Source: Lytechinus variegatus
Taxonomy: Eukaryota > Echinodermata > Echinoidea > Temnopleuroida > Toxopneustidae
Direction of reading: 5' to 3'
Length of the DNA: 64,000 nucleotides
Assembly (NCBI RefSeq): GCF_018143015.1
Contig: NC_054746.1
Span: 28,485,129-28,549,128, forward strand
Made by a program: the position numbers and the translations under genes. Below, piece by piece: positions 25,501 to 36,923 of this stretch. Under the pieces are notes generated by a model, which worked only from the letters and a program-made list of their open reading frames with translations, did no database searches and was not told the DNA's origin. Position 1 is the stretch's first letter. Each line of letters begins with the position of its first letter.

Positions 25501-28500
25501 AAGCTGTTGTCATGACTCAAGAGCTTCATAGATATTTCTGATGTTGACTTGTGCAGAAGTCTGTGTGTTTCTTTTCTCGCTTGCATAGCATAGCATGACT
25601 ATAGACTGCCAGTGGCATTCCACATGTTTCTCTTGTGTACCTGAGGACAAGGCAGGTACAGGTTGAGTACTTGCATTGAATTATGCAACTGAAGGTTGAA
25701 ACCACTTGTCAGCAATTGGAATCTGATTATTAATACTATTATTTTTTATTACATGCCGTATTTGCACAAATAGTACACACAAAGTAGTATTTTATATATG
25801 CATGTAGCACATTATTCTTGGTGCATCTAACTTATCATCTCTATTCATTCCTGTTTGTGTTCTTTCAGAGTTTTGTATCTACCAGTGCATTCTCAAGCTT
25901 CCTCAGTTCACCATCTGGGCAGCAGCAGTTCTCCCTGTCCAACAATCCTACCATTCTATTGAAGAACTCCCAGTGTAATGACCTGACTGGCTGTGTGTGT
26001 GGGAATGATGTTGAACCGGTAAGTCAATATGAAAGGTTTCAATAGCTTGGGAAATAACTAGGAAGTCATGGAATAGAAACTTCTTTATTCAAAAAGCAAA
26101 GAATCATGGAATTTCAAGGAAGATAATTTAGACAGAAAACAGCAATGGTTATGATATGGCAAATTACTGCTCAGGCTGACTGTGTAGGTATAGCACTTGG
26201 TCTTGGATAAGGTTTGTAAACTATTAATGTATTTTATCACTCATGATCGATGAGTCATAGAATTTTCATTATGTTGCCCTGGAAAGTGCATAAACCTTGA
26301 TAAGCATTGATGGATTACTCTTTATGTAATACGTGACTTCTGAAACAAATGACTGATTCTTTATTCTAATGTTATTTTTTGATGATGCTCAGTGGAACAT
26401 CTGCACTTTATGCAACTTGATTAATGTCATATGGCTTATTCTTATTTCAGACTAGGACAAAAATTTGTGGCTTCAAGAGCACCTGTCCTCCCCTTACCTG
26501 CCGGGATGCACCTATCCCTGTTGGAGGATGCTGTCCAGTATGTGGTAAGCAATTTGTTCAGCTTTCTTGTCTGTTTATGAGAATAATTATTTATCAGAAG
26601 AAAACTGTGTAGTAATGTCCAACTTTCAACAATAAAGCTGTTACATCCTATTAGAATATTTTTTGCAATAACTGGGGTGTTTTGTGGTCTTGTTGATAAT
26701 GATGACAACTGCAATTATGATAATAATGATGTGGTGATGGTAGTAGTGATGGTGGTGTTGATTATGGTGGTGGTGATGATGATGATGAGGATGATGATGC
26801 TAGCAAAGATAAAGACAACAACAATGGTGTTGTAACTATTTCAGTTTATTGTGTATTGCACCACTGTTAATTTTGGACAATTTTCTGCTGTCTTTAGGAT
26901 GTAGTTCCTGAATTCCAATTGAAAAACAACCAAAATTGTTTTCATGATTTTCAATTTCTTCCAAATAGTAAGAGAGAATTTTCAGAATTACTTTAAAATC
27001 ATACTCATTTTTACTTAAAAGACAGTTTAATAATACATGAAATTCAGAACTGGAACATCTATGAACAAGTTCATTAAGATTCCAGAAATAAAAGGCAAAC
27101 TTATTTTGACATCCTTTTCACTTTACACTTTTCCCAGGAGCTGTTGTTACAATGGAATACAACCCGCAGACATTCAACTATGAGACAATGAAGAGAGACA
27201 TAGAGAGCAAATTTGGCCTTGGTCCTTCAGCTACATCTTCCAATTTAGCCAGAGTGAGTTTATGATTTCATTGTTCTCCGTCGTGATGATGTAAGAGATA
27301 TTCTCACATTTAATCTATGTAGTCTCGGGAACAGAAGAAAGATGTTCATAGGAAAAAAGCATTAATTTTTTTTAACATAAAGAAATGGAACACTCAACAA
27401 GGGCAAGGTAGTGAGTATCAAGCATGATTTTTTTTTTGAATGAATCCTGCTCTGAAGACAGCCTGCAGATCTGAATTTATGTTATGATTATGTCATGAGG
27501 AAGCCATTAAGATTGTTTCATGTAATGCAGGGGAGGATCCCATATTCAGAATTTGGGAGGAGGCAATGACTGTTGAATAGTCTGGGGACCAGAGGGAGAA
27601 ATAGAATGAGAGGGTGCTTTATATCACAGGGTACTTATTGTATAACAGTTTGGGTCAAAAGTCCCCCTCCCCTTCCCCTGGATCTCTTTATTATTATCAA
27701 TACTAAAATAGGTACCTATGCTTTAAAGTATGTGTGTGTAATTCACATGTGAATTGAGAAGTTTTCTTTGAAAAGCTGGCTTCTTTGTTTCTAAGCATGA
27801 CTTTGTTGCCTAAGTTCCAAAAAAGAATACTCTGCCGAAAACACAACATAATTTCCTTCTCTTTGTCGGTCAATGTGCAGAAGAAACGCCAAGCAGAGGA
27901 TGATGTAACAATGTACATGTCTAAGACAAGTGAGGATAAGATTCAGATGGTCTTCACAGACAACAACGGAGGGAGTACCAGTGGACAAGCAGCTATTCGT
28001 CTTGCCCTTGATGTGGAAGATGACATTGCTCGAAGTAAGTTGACTGTGAATTTTTACATTGGGTTTTTATAAAGGCTCTGTCTATTGAGCATCTGACTGT
28101 CAAACAAAAGCATATGCCACTGTTTAATTCTTCCCTTAATTATTGTGAATCAGATTCCACCTTCTTTCCTTATATCAATTTTATAAACAAAGAGGCATTG
28201 AATTGCAAATAAAAGTTTAATGTACGTAAAATATCCTGGGGGATTTAACTTGATTGCTCATTTACAACTTGTTCTTATTTGCAGTGGGAGATTTAGCATT
28301 ATTGCTCATTTACGACTTGTTCTTATTTGCAGAGCTCTAGTGTCCCTCAAAATGTATTTATTTATGTTAACTCTGTTTACTTCTCTTGTGTACCTCTAGA
28401 TTTGGATTCTTATGGAGTCAATAGTGTTACCATGGAGAGTTCAGAGAAAGGAACTGGTGGTTTGTCTGGTGGTGGTAAGTATTGTCTTCAAATTGTCATT

Positions 28501-31500
28501 GAAAATGGTTAAATTGTGGCTGATATATTAGAGGGGAAGGGGGATCCATCCTGATGTCAAGTTGTTTTTTTGTAAAAGCAGATAAAAGGGACACATATCA
28601 AAGAATAACAGTTAATGTGAATTTTCAGTGTTCAATTGAATTAAGACACCCCCCCCCCCCCCGCGCACTACGTGTCATGTAATATGAATTCCATTAATTT
28701 TTACACTTCCTCAATTGACAATGATTCACCTGTGAATTTGATATATAACTAGATATAATTCATTTTATTTTATTCATGTTTATATGAAAAAAATATGTAC
28801 CAAATCATGAATGACCATTAAATATGGCAATTTAGGGAGTTTTTCTTGTATGTTTGGAATTGGTAAATGTATTGCACAAAACAAACTGTATTCAATTTCT
28901 TGAAAATTTTTCTCTTCACACATCAAGAGTCAGAAAATTAAGCCGTAAACATGATTTTGTTGTAAGCTCCCTTTAATGTGATTGATGGATACTAATCATT
29001 TGCTTCTAAAGTTAACCTAATGTCCCTTCTCTCTCTCTCTCTACAGGAGTTACAAGTGGGGGTATAGCAGGTATTATCATTGCTGTGATTGTGATCATCT
29101 GCTTCATCAGTACTATGATCTTCATTCTCATGAGAAGAAAGTAAGTATATATGCTATTACCTCATATCATTTAGTTCCTGTAGATTTAAGGCATATGAAC
29201 ACAGTCAGTCTTAGTCACCTACGTCTTTTTCTTTTAGCTGGTATCCAAACTAAGTAAAGATAGGAACTAGAGCATTTCAACGTTGGAGTGTTTGATTTAT
29301 TTAAATTTTCTGTGTTGAAATGACCAAGAATGGAGTCTCATGATCCATATTATTTTTGTGTTCTCCAGTTCACTTAGTTGGAAAGATGAACCATTGCATG
29401 CTGAAAGTGATATTGAGATGTCTCAAGGTATACCACCAGGCTTCATGCAGGAGATCCCTAATCCAGCCTTTGACTCTGCTGTCAGAGGCTTTGATAATCC
29501 TATGTATACCACTACAGGCAAGGTATGTACTCACATCACATATTTACTCTGAAGATATACTCAGGGTTCCCATGGTCATGGAAAATTCTGGAAAAATTTG
29601 TGGTCCTGGAAAGTCAGGGAATTTGGAAAATTTATGAAAAGTCATGGAATTGCATTTACCCCATGGCTATGGCAGCTTTCCATTTTTCGTGTCTCGCAAA
29701 GTTCTCTCATACTTAATTATCATACGCTGCTATTATAATTGGCATTCATAATTTCCATTTTTTCCAGTTTTGTGACATCCCACTCAAATTCTACAAAACT
29801 CCTGGTACATAGTTTCCAGTGGAAAGCTGAAAGGGTGTGGCGTCCCTTGCCTCCAGAGCTTTTCAATGTTATGTGGTCTACAGTCATGTAGTCTGCATAC
29901 AATCTGTTTTGTTGTTTTGTTTTCGTCAGGGTGCTTCATATAAAATTGTTGTTTTGTACAATTTTACTCAACATTCATGGCAATTAGTTGACATGTCAAG
30001 TCACAACTGATCAAGCACTACCAGAATCAGAACACAATACATTTAAAAGGTTCTGAATCTCTTAGTTACTGAATCTCTTAGTTACACAGGATGTTTCAAT
30101 TGCTATTTTAGCGTCAAATAATGTGTCCTCTCTGGAAAAGTTACTTGAAAATTAAGTTTACTGAAATACCAAAATAGGCATCAAATGTCCAATTTTCAAG
30201 ATTTCCTCATTATTTTTGGAGCATATAGAGGAATACACTTGTTAATTTAGCTGGTGTCCTCAAGTTGTATCACAAATGGCCTAATTTTTTTTTGTAATGT
30301 AGAGTGAAATGCTGCACTATTGTATATTGAGAATTTTAGGATGAGGATAACAATAATAATAATAGCAGCATATTTACCCAGGGTAGCCACTTCAGTTCCG
30401 AAAACTGTTCTCCCAGCAGGCCCTGCTATTATTACCCCAGCTGTAGCCGGGGTGTCTTTTGATGTCTGAGGATGTCTTTGTTAGCCTTTTTTTCATGTCA
30501 CCTTTTTGTAAATCTTAAATGTCCTCTTGTAATTGGCTCATGTGTGCCATATGTAAAGTATTTCATCTTCATATAATTCAGGGTTCCCTTCAGAAATTTG
30601 AAAACAGAATTCCATGATTTTTATGTGGAAGTTTTGTAGTAAAGGTGAATTCAGGATCCTAATTTCAATATGCTTGGAAAATTTGACATTTACATCAATT
30701 GTATAGTTCACTTTTGTGACAAGATCTGCATGCTATGCTCTGAAAATTTGGAAATAGTTCATGGAAATCTGTCGGTTCAAGAAATTACAGGAGTTTGTGT
30801 TCAAGACAATTTTGAATCTTGATGTTGGTGAAACAAAAATGGTACTGTACCCTGGTCAGAAACAGACCATATACCAATGATAATACATATAGATGTACAT
30901 GTTATGAGTAAGGTTCTGCGTGGAATGGATGGCTGTGAGGGAGGTTATGGAGGCCATCATAATGCGTCTGATTTTGGAAACCGTGCCAGAAAGCAAGTCA
31001 TGGAAAGCAGCAATTTAGTCATGGAAAAGTCTGATGAACATTGGTGGGTTAAGTTTGCTTTTGTTTTACAAATTTGTACTGGAAATTAAGGAGGCATCGT
31101 CAAGTCCAATAAAACTTTTGTCTGATTTTGTCAAGAACTTTCGGTGTCCAGTTTAATGCATGTACAAAGGGTTGCTGTTGTACGTGTTACAGTGTAAATT
31201 TAAAATGGAGACCTTGTATTGAAAAGATTCACCACCTTTGGGAGTTGAAAAAAAAAAATCTATTACATTAAAATTTGTGTAGATGGAAACCCTAGTACTC
31301 TGATCAATCTACACTCCAGAGTTCTGTTAGGGGAGTTAAAATGATTCAGGAAATTTTGCTTCCAAGCATAGTTGATAATGAATGTTTTTTATAGTATGAA
31401 TGCTTTGTTTCATCAGCATTCAAGCATACATGTATTCTACTGTTCTCAGTTATATGCATTACTATAATTATGTTTACTTGGAGTGGAATATTTGTCATGA

Positions 31501-31892
31501 AAAGCAGGTATAAAGGGGATACCATGATTATTTTTTGTGCATCTCTCATCTCTCTTCAAACTTGAATATTACCTGCCTTGTACTTTTTGTATGCCAAAAG
31601 ATGAGATTTTTTGAAATAGAAAATAGAGGCTGCAGGTTCTTTGGCTATGAAGGAAGACACTTGGCTGAAGTTTCTGATTATGTTCCCATTGCATGTCATT
31701 TGTTTCTTGTAGGAGAATATCTATGCAGATCCTGCCCAGGTGAAGGTCAATGGGTCTGGGGATGACGAGAAGGCAGGGTATGTAGTCGAGGAGAAGGGCG
31801 CCATCAATGGTCCAAACTGGGAGGAAGATGGAGACATGAAAGCCTTCTCAAATCCCATGTCTTCTAATGTCTTGGATGAGTCCAGTGCTTAG
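16520..31892 (+). CDS. AMN: Amnionless, membrane anchor of the cubilin (cubam) receptor (499 aa, 12 exons)
   Basis: Exons: 16520-16553, 20216-20331, 24381-24519, 25095-25288, 25869-26018, 26451-26544, 27138-27253, 27881-28034, 28400-28474, 29047-29140, 29369-29522 and 31713-31892. All are GT-AG and phases agree throughout. Amnionless pairs with cubilin, carries it to the apical membrane and links it to endocytosis. Visible parts: a signal peptide (MKILVLFTLLFGVCHG); an ectodomain with the W-x(n)-NW and PC motifs of the family; a VWC-like cysteine cluster at about 197-243 (GCVCGND ... GGCCPVC); a membrane helix at 364-386; and a 113-residue tail. The tail has three endocytic-type motifs: NPAF (420-423), FDNPMY (430-435) and FSNPM (485-489). 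These match the FxNPxF-type signals used by vertebrate AMN for clathrin adaptors. Vertebrate AMN is about 450 aa, so the length fits. Introns hold three LINE/MITE/tandem-repeat clusters. A CT repeat abuts the exon 10 acceptor. Confidence 0.93.
16663..17205 (-). mobile_element. LINE ORF2 C-terminal fragment (CR1/L2-like group)
   Basis: The minus strand at 16816-17202 encodes about 128 residues with the conserved region that follows reverse transcriptase in CR1/L2/Rex-type LINEs: DYGRRLRAMKLPSIKYRLRR, then DMIQVYKIIHG, TRGHPYKLF and DWNSLPAEVV. Only this 5'-truncated tail is present. The 3' side ends in a short repeat (TACCTTTATACCTTTATACC, 16663-16682 plus strand), and microsatellite tails are usual in this group. 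It lies in AMN intron 1. The frame is still open over this part, so the insertion may be fairly young. Confidence 0.85.
19523..19916. mobile_element. TTAA-flanked MITE, copy A
   Basis: The left end is AGAGAAATTCCAGTAG and the right end is CTGGAATTTATCT, inverted repeats bordered by TTAA (19519-19522 and 19917-19920). The body is collinear with the reverse complement of 59116-59516; for example, both hold CCAGATCT/AGATCTGG-type sequence, a CACACGTGGGACA/TGTCCCACGTG block and CAGCAATTACACAATTTCTT. TTAA targeting points to the piggyBac superfamily. It lies in AMN intron 1 and has no coding capacity. Confidence 0.8.
21103..23630. mobile_element. Tandem-repeat-bearing element with AGCTCATCCGGC ends (outer of a nested pair)
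   Basis: Both ends carry a perfect 12-bp inverted repeat, AGCTCATCCGGC and GCCGGATGAGCT. Between them are diverged units of about 155 bp, recognisable by TTCTTCTTTATTTGTTGAC near 21332, 21487, 22738, 22900, 23054 and 23213, each followed by a CTTCCATC and TTCATGAGGTTCACC block. There is no coding capacity. A different element (21535-22610) interrupts one unit. I cannot assign a superfamily and no target duplication is obvious. It lies in AMN intron 2. Confidence 0.7.
21535..22610. mobile_element. Tandem-repeat-bearing element inserted in the outer one
   Basis: It starts CTCACCTGCATAGCAGAGTG and ends GCAGGTGAGACGGCCAGAGG followed by CATTCCACTTG; TCTCACCTGCAT and ATGCAGGTGAGA are inverted. The interior is about six units of roughly 146-192 bp, marked by GAACATCCTG near 21689, 21881, 22044, 22206, 22352 and 22515 and by AAGGTCAAAGGTCATTTAG. 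Flanking sequence on both sides belongs to one unit of the outer element, which shows the order of insertion. A collapsed relative without the repeats is at 25576-25626. Confidence 0.7.
23640..24030 (-). mobile_element. LINE ORF2 C-terminal fragment (CR1/L2-like)
   Basis: The minus strand reads LYKLQNAAAGIITLSNKCSH, then ITPILNLLHWLPIKNRIIFK and GSAPQYSLSFI. This is the conserved tail region after the LINE reverse transcriptase. The matching end motif (LWNSLPEDIKL) appears at about 23640-23690 in another frame, so the copy carries at least one frameshift and is dead. It is 5'-truncated and lies in AMN intron 2, immediately after the nested repeat elements. Confidence 0.8.
24228..24287. repeat. 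Two 30-bp tandem repeats, GC-rich
   Basis: TAGCAGCC and CAGCCTGTGAACCGGCT recur exactly 30 bp apart, with 27 of 30 positions identical between the two units. The block lies about 90 bp before AMN exon 3 in otherwise AT-rich intron, next to a GC-rich stretch (24175-24228). No function is visible. Confidence 0.75.
25576..25626. mobile_element. Minimal remnant of the 21.5-22.6 kb repeat family
   Basis: CTCGCTTGCATAGCATAGC ... GACTATAGACTGCCAGTGGC ... ATTCCACATG joins a match to the left end of the element at 21535 directly to a match to its right end at 22610, without the tandem units. It lies in AMN intron 4. Confidence 0.5.
26700..26830. repeat. Trinucleotide-rich microsatellite (GAT/GGT type)
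   Basis: A run of GATGAT, GGTGGT, AATGAT and ACAACA triplets in AMN intron 6. It is imperfect and non-coding, being bounded by intron sequence on both sides. Confidence 0.7.
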
Positions 31893-33042
31893 GGCGTGTC
31901 GATGTAAAGAAATCTTGGTGTTTGATGAAAGTTGTTTGACTTCTAATACATTGACAGAGTAGTATACATGTTTTTGTGTCTCAAATAGGGTATAGTGCTC
32001 AGACACAATAGAACCTGGGGATAGTTCCAAAGTAAATCTTCAGCCCAGTCAAAGTGAATGAGTATTCAAAAAGTTATGTAAACCAGGAGAAATGTACAAT
32101 ATTAATTGGATAAAATTCAAGTACTAGTATTTTAAATCAACGCTAAATGACCAAAAGCTCACATAACCTTACATTCAATTCATCATCGATATGGGAAATC
32201 CAATAATCTACATCAAGTAAATGTATTTCTTGTATTCTGATGACCAAAGTATTCATTCAAATGAAAGTATATTGAATAGGGTATTCATATTTTTTCTTCT
32301 ATAATCATTCATTGCTTTATTAGTGTGCTTTATGAGTAGCAAACCAAAGAGTAGCCATCATATGTGCATCATTGAACAAGGACATCAGTGTTTAGTAGAT
32401 TTCATGTTTATTTTTATATAGACCATTCCCTTTTTACTCTACTTATTCTACTTAGTGTGCTTTTAATTGAATTTTACTGCATTTTCCCTTTTTATTACTT
32501 TGATCATGTACAATTATCACTCAGTGTAAAAATAATATGCCACATTAACCATGCATCTTCTCAAACAATTAGCTTCATACCTCTTAAAATGATTAGTGTG
32601 CTAAACATGAACTATGCATCTAACTGGGAATTTTTTGTCATACTGTATTATAAATTTGTGTGCTCTTGAATTCCCCAATGACAAATGCATTATGTACTTT
32701 TTTATATAGAAATTTGTGTGCTAAGCTGCTGTGCTTTTCAATTTCCCATACATGATACAAACTTATATTTTTGCAAATAGCTGGCAAATACAATTAGACT
32801 GAGCATTTTCGTATGTGGCCTTAATGCTCTATATGTATTTCTAGATTTGTACTAAATATTTGAATTTTCACACCTCTTCCAGTACTGTGTGCTTCTAAAG
32901 TTGTGTATTTTTATGAAAGGAATTTCTTCCTCACTTTTTACTAAACAGCCATAAAAAAACGTTTTTATACAGGTATTTTTTTACATTAAATATATTTTTC
33001 AGAAATTTAAGGTTATTCCTCTGTATTCATTCCATTTTAATC

Positions 33043-33048
33043 AATAAA
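33043..33048 (+). promoter_or_regulatory. Candidate polyadenylation signal of AMN
   Basis: AATAAA about 1.15 kb downstream of the AMN stop codon, followed within 40 bp by a T-rich, TG-containing stretch (TTTTTTGGTGTACTTG). No splice sites or coding signal lie between the stop and this site. Other AATAAA hexamers in the 3' flank could also be used. Confidence 0.45.
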
Positions 33049-33774
33049 TATAATCTTAGCATATTGCATTTTTTGGTGTACTTGTTTATTTCATGTGAAT
33101 TGTTCCTGGGTTAGGTAATGTCAGAAATCAAACTGATCAAATTGATAGAATGCCACTCATACAATGTCTTGATATATCAAACATAAATTTGAAAAAAAGT
33201 TACTGCAATATTTTTGAAAATAGGTGTTAAAATCCAGATGCCAAGGTGCTTCGGACTTAGTATAAAAAGACCAATTTACTGATATGTTAATGAGCAAAGG
33301 TGTGTAATTGATGGAAATGAAATAGCAAGATAGAAGCACAGCTTTTTCCCAGAGCTCTTTGCTGATTCTATTCTTTAATCTTATCGAACAATTCTGGAGC
33401 CCCTGACGTGACTATTTTTCCTAACTCTTTTCCCCAAACTCAAAACTTCTTCCCTCAAGTTGTTCCATTGTAAGTTTATAACTATAAGTCGAGGGAGCAA
33501 GTTGAAAGATGAGGGAATGAGTTTTTAACTAGTGGAAACAAGCTAGGAAAACAAAAACCTGTAATACAAATTTATAGGCCCCATAAACAAGAGTCCTGCT
33601 ATAATAAAGTGTTTGTTATTGTCCCATGAGCTCTTGGTGCGAAGTTTCCACTTTGGTACAAATAATATTTGTAAAGATAGACAAGCTCATGCACAATGGG
33701 TAAAAATGAGGGATTCAATTGTTCCTGGTCATAGCTACAATAGCTAAGGTTTCTTCAGTACACTGCAGTCACAT

Positions 33775-33904
33775 TTGCTCTACGGCGAGTACAAAACAGC
33801 TGTTATATTCATTCTTATTCAAACCACCTATATGTAGCGGATACAATAAAATGTTGAAACGGCCGTTTTCGACTCGCTGTGGCCGCCGTAGGGGAATGTG
33901 ACTG
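33775..33904. mobile_element. Short hairpin MITE, second copy of the 1.1-kb family
   Basis: The ends are CAGTCACATTTGCTCTACGG on the left and CCGTAGGGGAATGTGACTG on the right, an inverted repeat of about 22 bp with few mismatches. The reverse complement shares GGTGGTTTGAA, AACAGCTGTTTT and GCGAGTCGAAAA with the copy at 1130-1262. No target duplication could be read. Confidence 0.75.
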
Positions 33905-35422
33905 CCCATTAGACACAAAATAATACCAACAAACAGCACAGATTATAATTATACTTATCTTAGTTTAATATTAATGCACCTATGACAAATAGTTTATAAA
34001 AAGTTATCTACACTATTTACACAATAATTATCTGTACATGATCATTAATCATAGAAGAATGAACTTTTCATCTTATTTAACTGTCATCAATCAAAAGTTA
34101 ACCCACATGGTTGTTTCCTCATTTTCTCTCTCCACATTTTAGGAATATTTGGGGGAATATAACTTTTTCTAAAGATATTTGGATGGCATAAAAAACAAGT
34201 ATCTCGAGGATTTATTAAATGCATCTGAATGTGACAAAAAGATGCAAATAGTATTACATTCTAGAGACTACCATAGGGGCAATTATTATTTTTTTTAACT
34301 ATGTCTGACCTCAAAGAAGTGGTACCTTTCTTTATATTTGTCTGCTTTTTAGTGCACATGAAGTTGTAATGCTCTCAAATTATCACAGCATGAGCACTTA
34401 ATTAAAATAGTATAAAAGTAAACAAATGGAGGTTGAACTTAAAAATCGACTTCAGTATTATTAATAGTCAGTTATCAGCAATATGCGAGCTGAGTGACAC
34501 TGGTATGGCATAAATTGATGAAGTAATCAACTGATTCCCAAAGATACCCATAAAATAATAAATGAAAAGTTTGCAAATGTAAACAATCTTTCATATGTCA
34601 AATCTTTTGGGACTTCACTTAATAAATAGCTTTGACTAGTAAGGAGTGTGACAAGATAATTAGTCACAGTCAATTGCAAGAATCAATCATTTTTTTTAAC
34701 AGTTGGCAAATCAAATCAATTCAAACCTTCAGAAGCAAGACAAGCAATATATAAAATGATTTGAAATTGATTGCAAAACCACCAAAATCTAATCTGCAGG
34801 GACTAGCATTTAACTGAAGTGGTATCATAACGATCTTGCTTACTATAAATTACAAAAGTATTTTGAAATTTGTTGAAAATTGTTTTGTGCCCTTTGCCAA
34901 AACAGTTATTACAAAAAACATTTATGATGGGGGATTTAAAGCTACACATTTTGTTTACAAACAATAAAAACTATGCCAATTTTAATACTTGAGCAATTTA
35001 TCTTTCACTGCTTGGTGGTAAATATTCTGAAGATCCTCGACCAAGAAGAAAATATCACAAAACTCACTAATAAGAAAATCCTGCCATATTTTCCGAACAC
35101 CTCTTGATTTCAATGTAGAAAGGGGTCCTATTGCTACACACTCTATTTATCAAGAAAAGAAATAGTATTTCCTGTGCCTCAATTTCTAAAATATGTTCAT
35201 ATTATTAAAGGAAATAAAGTAATGAAAGTGAATATAACTCCAAAATTACAAACGGTTGCTAGTTTACTCTGCATTTAGTGATTTATTGCAGCATCTGTTG
35301 AAAAATTCAATAGGAATCGTTGGTCACTCTACAGTCAATTCCACACAGTGTGCACATTTTTGCCATTGAATTGCATATATGCGCGATGAATGGTGCATAG
35401 CTTTAGGACCCCTTACCATATA

Positions 35423-36161
35423 CAGTCCGACCTCTCTTATCCGGACACGGGACCAGCACCAATCCGGATAAGGTATTTATCCGGATCTGGGAGAGCCAAT
35501 ATTAAATACACGCAGCTGTGCTGCCAGCTGCCTCCCCAGGCCACCGGCGGTAGCTACAGTAGTGGGCGTACGGTAAAGACAATATTCACTGCAGAGTCAG
35601 TGCAAATTATAGGCAGTGTTTTTATAGAAATGAAATCGATCGATGGCCAAAACTCTTGGATAATTTACCTGCTAAAATGACTGAGGTATACATCGAGCTT
35701 ACCTCATAAGAGAATGACTCGATGAAACCAAGTTTTAAAATTAGATCATCGCGGCGGGTATCGCAGCTTCACAATGTCAGCCATTGTTACACTGACTGTA
35801 GGCTCAAACATGATAGATGGCGCTGTCCGTATTGAGGCCTAAAGTTAGCTAGCAAGACATGTGTTGTTTTTCCCGCGAAGCAAAAAGAGAAACGTGATGA
35901 AATGTTTGCGCTGCACCCTGATTTACTGGAAATTATCATTCCTAAAGTTCTTTTGGTGATTTGGGTGAGATATTTTCATGAAAAATATGTTTGGTGTAGG
36001 GTAATCAAAGTGAGTTTACGTATAGGATTGAGTTTAGATTGAAATCTCATTTCCTCACGTACCAGTACTAGATTGAATAAAAAATAAAAATCTCGGCAAG
36101 TGTGCGTCCGGATAATAGAGAGATCCGGATAAGGGGAGGCCGGATAAGAGAGGTCGGACTG
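35423..36161. mobile_element. Non-autonomous pogo/Tigger-type element (739 bp)
   Basis: Ends CAGTCCGACCTCTCTTATCC and GGATAAGAGAGGTCGGACTG are perfect inverted repeats over 20 bp and are flanked by TA on both sides (35421-35422, 36162-36163). The CAGT start, the ACCTCT...ATCCGGA signature and the TA duplication are those of pogo/Tigger elements of the Tc1/mariner group. Extra ATCCGGATAAGG copies follow each end. No transposase frame is left. The near-perfect ends suggest a fairly recent insertion. Confidence 0.85.
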
Positions 36162-36923
36162 TATTAAACAAATTACTTAAATGGCAGCTTCTGATTGGTT
36201 GAAAATTGGGTCTTGTTCAGTATTTAATAGTTAAGTTTGCAACTCTTTCTATAATAGGCACTGGTGTATAAATGGGAGGGGACATCGTGGCACCCAAATA
36301 GTTATACCACCAAGAAACGGGGAAAAAAGAAATAAAACGAAAGAGTGAAATGTGGTATTAATTTCTAAATATATTGTTCAAATCTATCACAAATTAGCTA
36401 TTTGTATTAAAAAGGTAAAAAAAAATGTAATCCCTCAAGACTTAAAAAAAATGGAATTAGATTTATAATAGATTTGTTGGTCTGCATTAACTTGCTATTG
36501 GTTATAATTTTCTGTTTTACATGTTGCTATTTTCCCCCATTAGACATGTGGTTGACAATTTATTTTTTAAATTTGTTGATGTAGGATGCTGGATTCAAAC
36601 TTCCATTGACTCCTCTGAAAAATTTATGATGCTATATATAAAACTCAAATGGACACTTGGGAATCTAAGTGAACTAATGTGAAATATATGATTTCTTTTC
36701 TGAAGTATTTCCATCTTTATGCAAATCTTTTTTGTTTTGCTGTGAAAGCATGTCTTAAAAGAAAATATATTAAATCCATTCTCACAAATTCAGGCCAATT
36801 ATCTTCATTATCTTATGAAATCTAAATAAAGGGTAAGTTCATGGGTACCAAGGAATTCCGATGAGTCAATGAAACATAGTTCTTTCCATCATACATAGAT
36901 ATGGGCATCTTTTAGAGAGGACT

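Larger units (their letters stand above)
33049..36923. other. Tail-to-tail intergenic region between AMN and POLE2
   Basis: This separates the 3' ends of two convergent genes. It contains two clear transposons (33775-33904 and 35423-36161) and AT-rich sequence with no supported exon. POLE2 3' UTR should occupy the part below 36924; a minus-strand AATAAA at 36559-36564, about 360 bp after the stop codon, is a candidate cleavage signal. Confidence 0.55.

Noticed and set aside
29558-31060. GGTTCCCATGGTCATGG / GTCATGGAAAAGTC motifs flanking a stretch of AMN intron 11
   Set aside because: The motifs resemble a common dispersed repeat, but the borders are unclear and the interior does not look repetitive.
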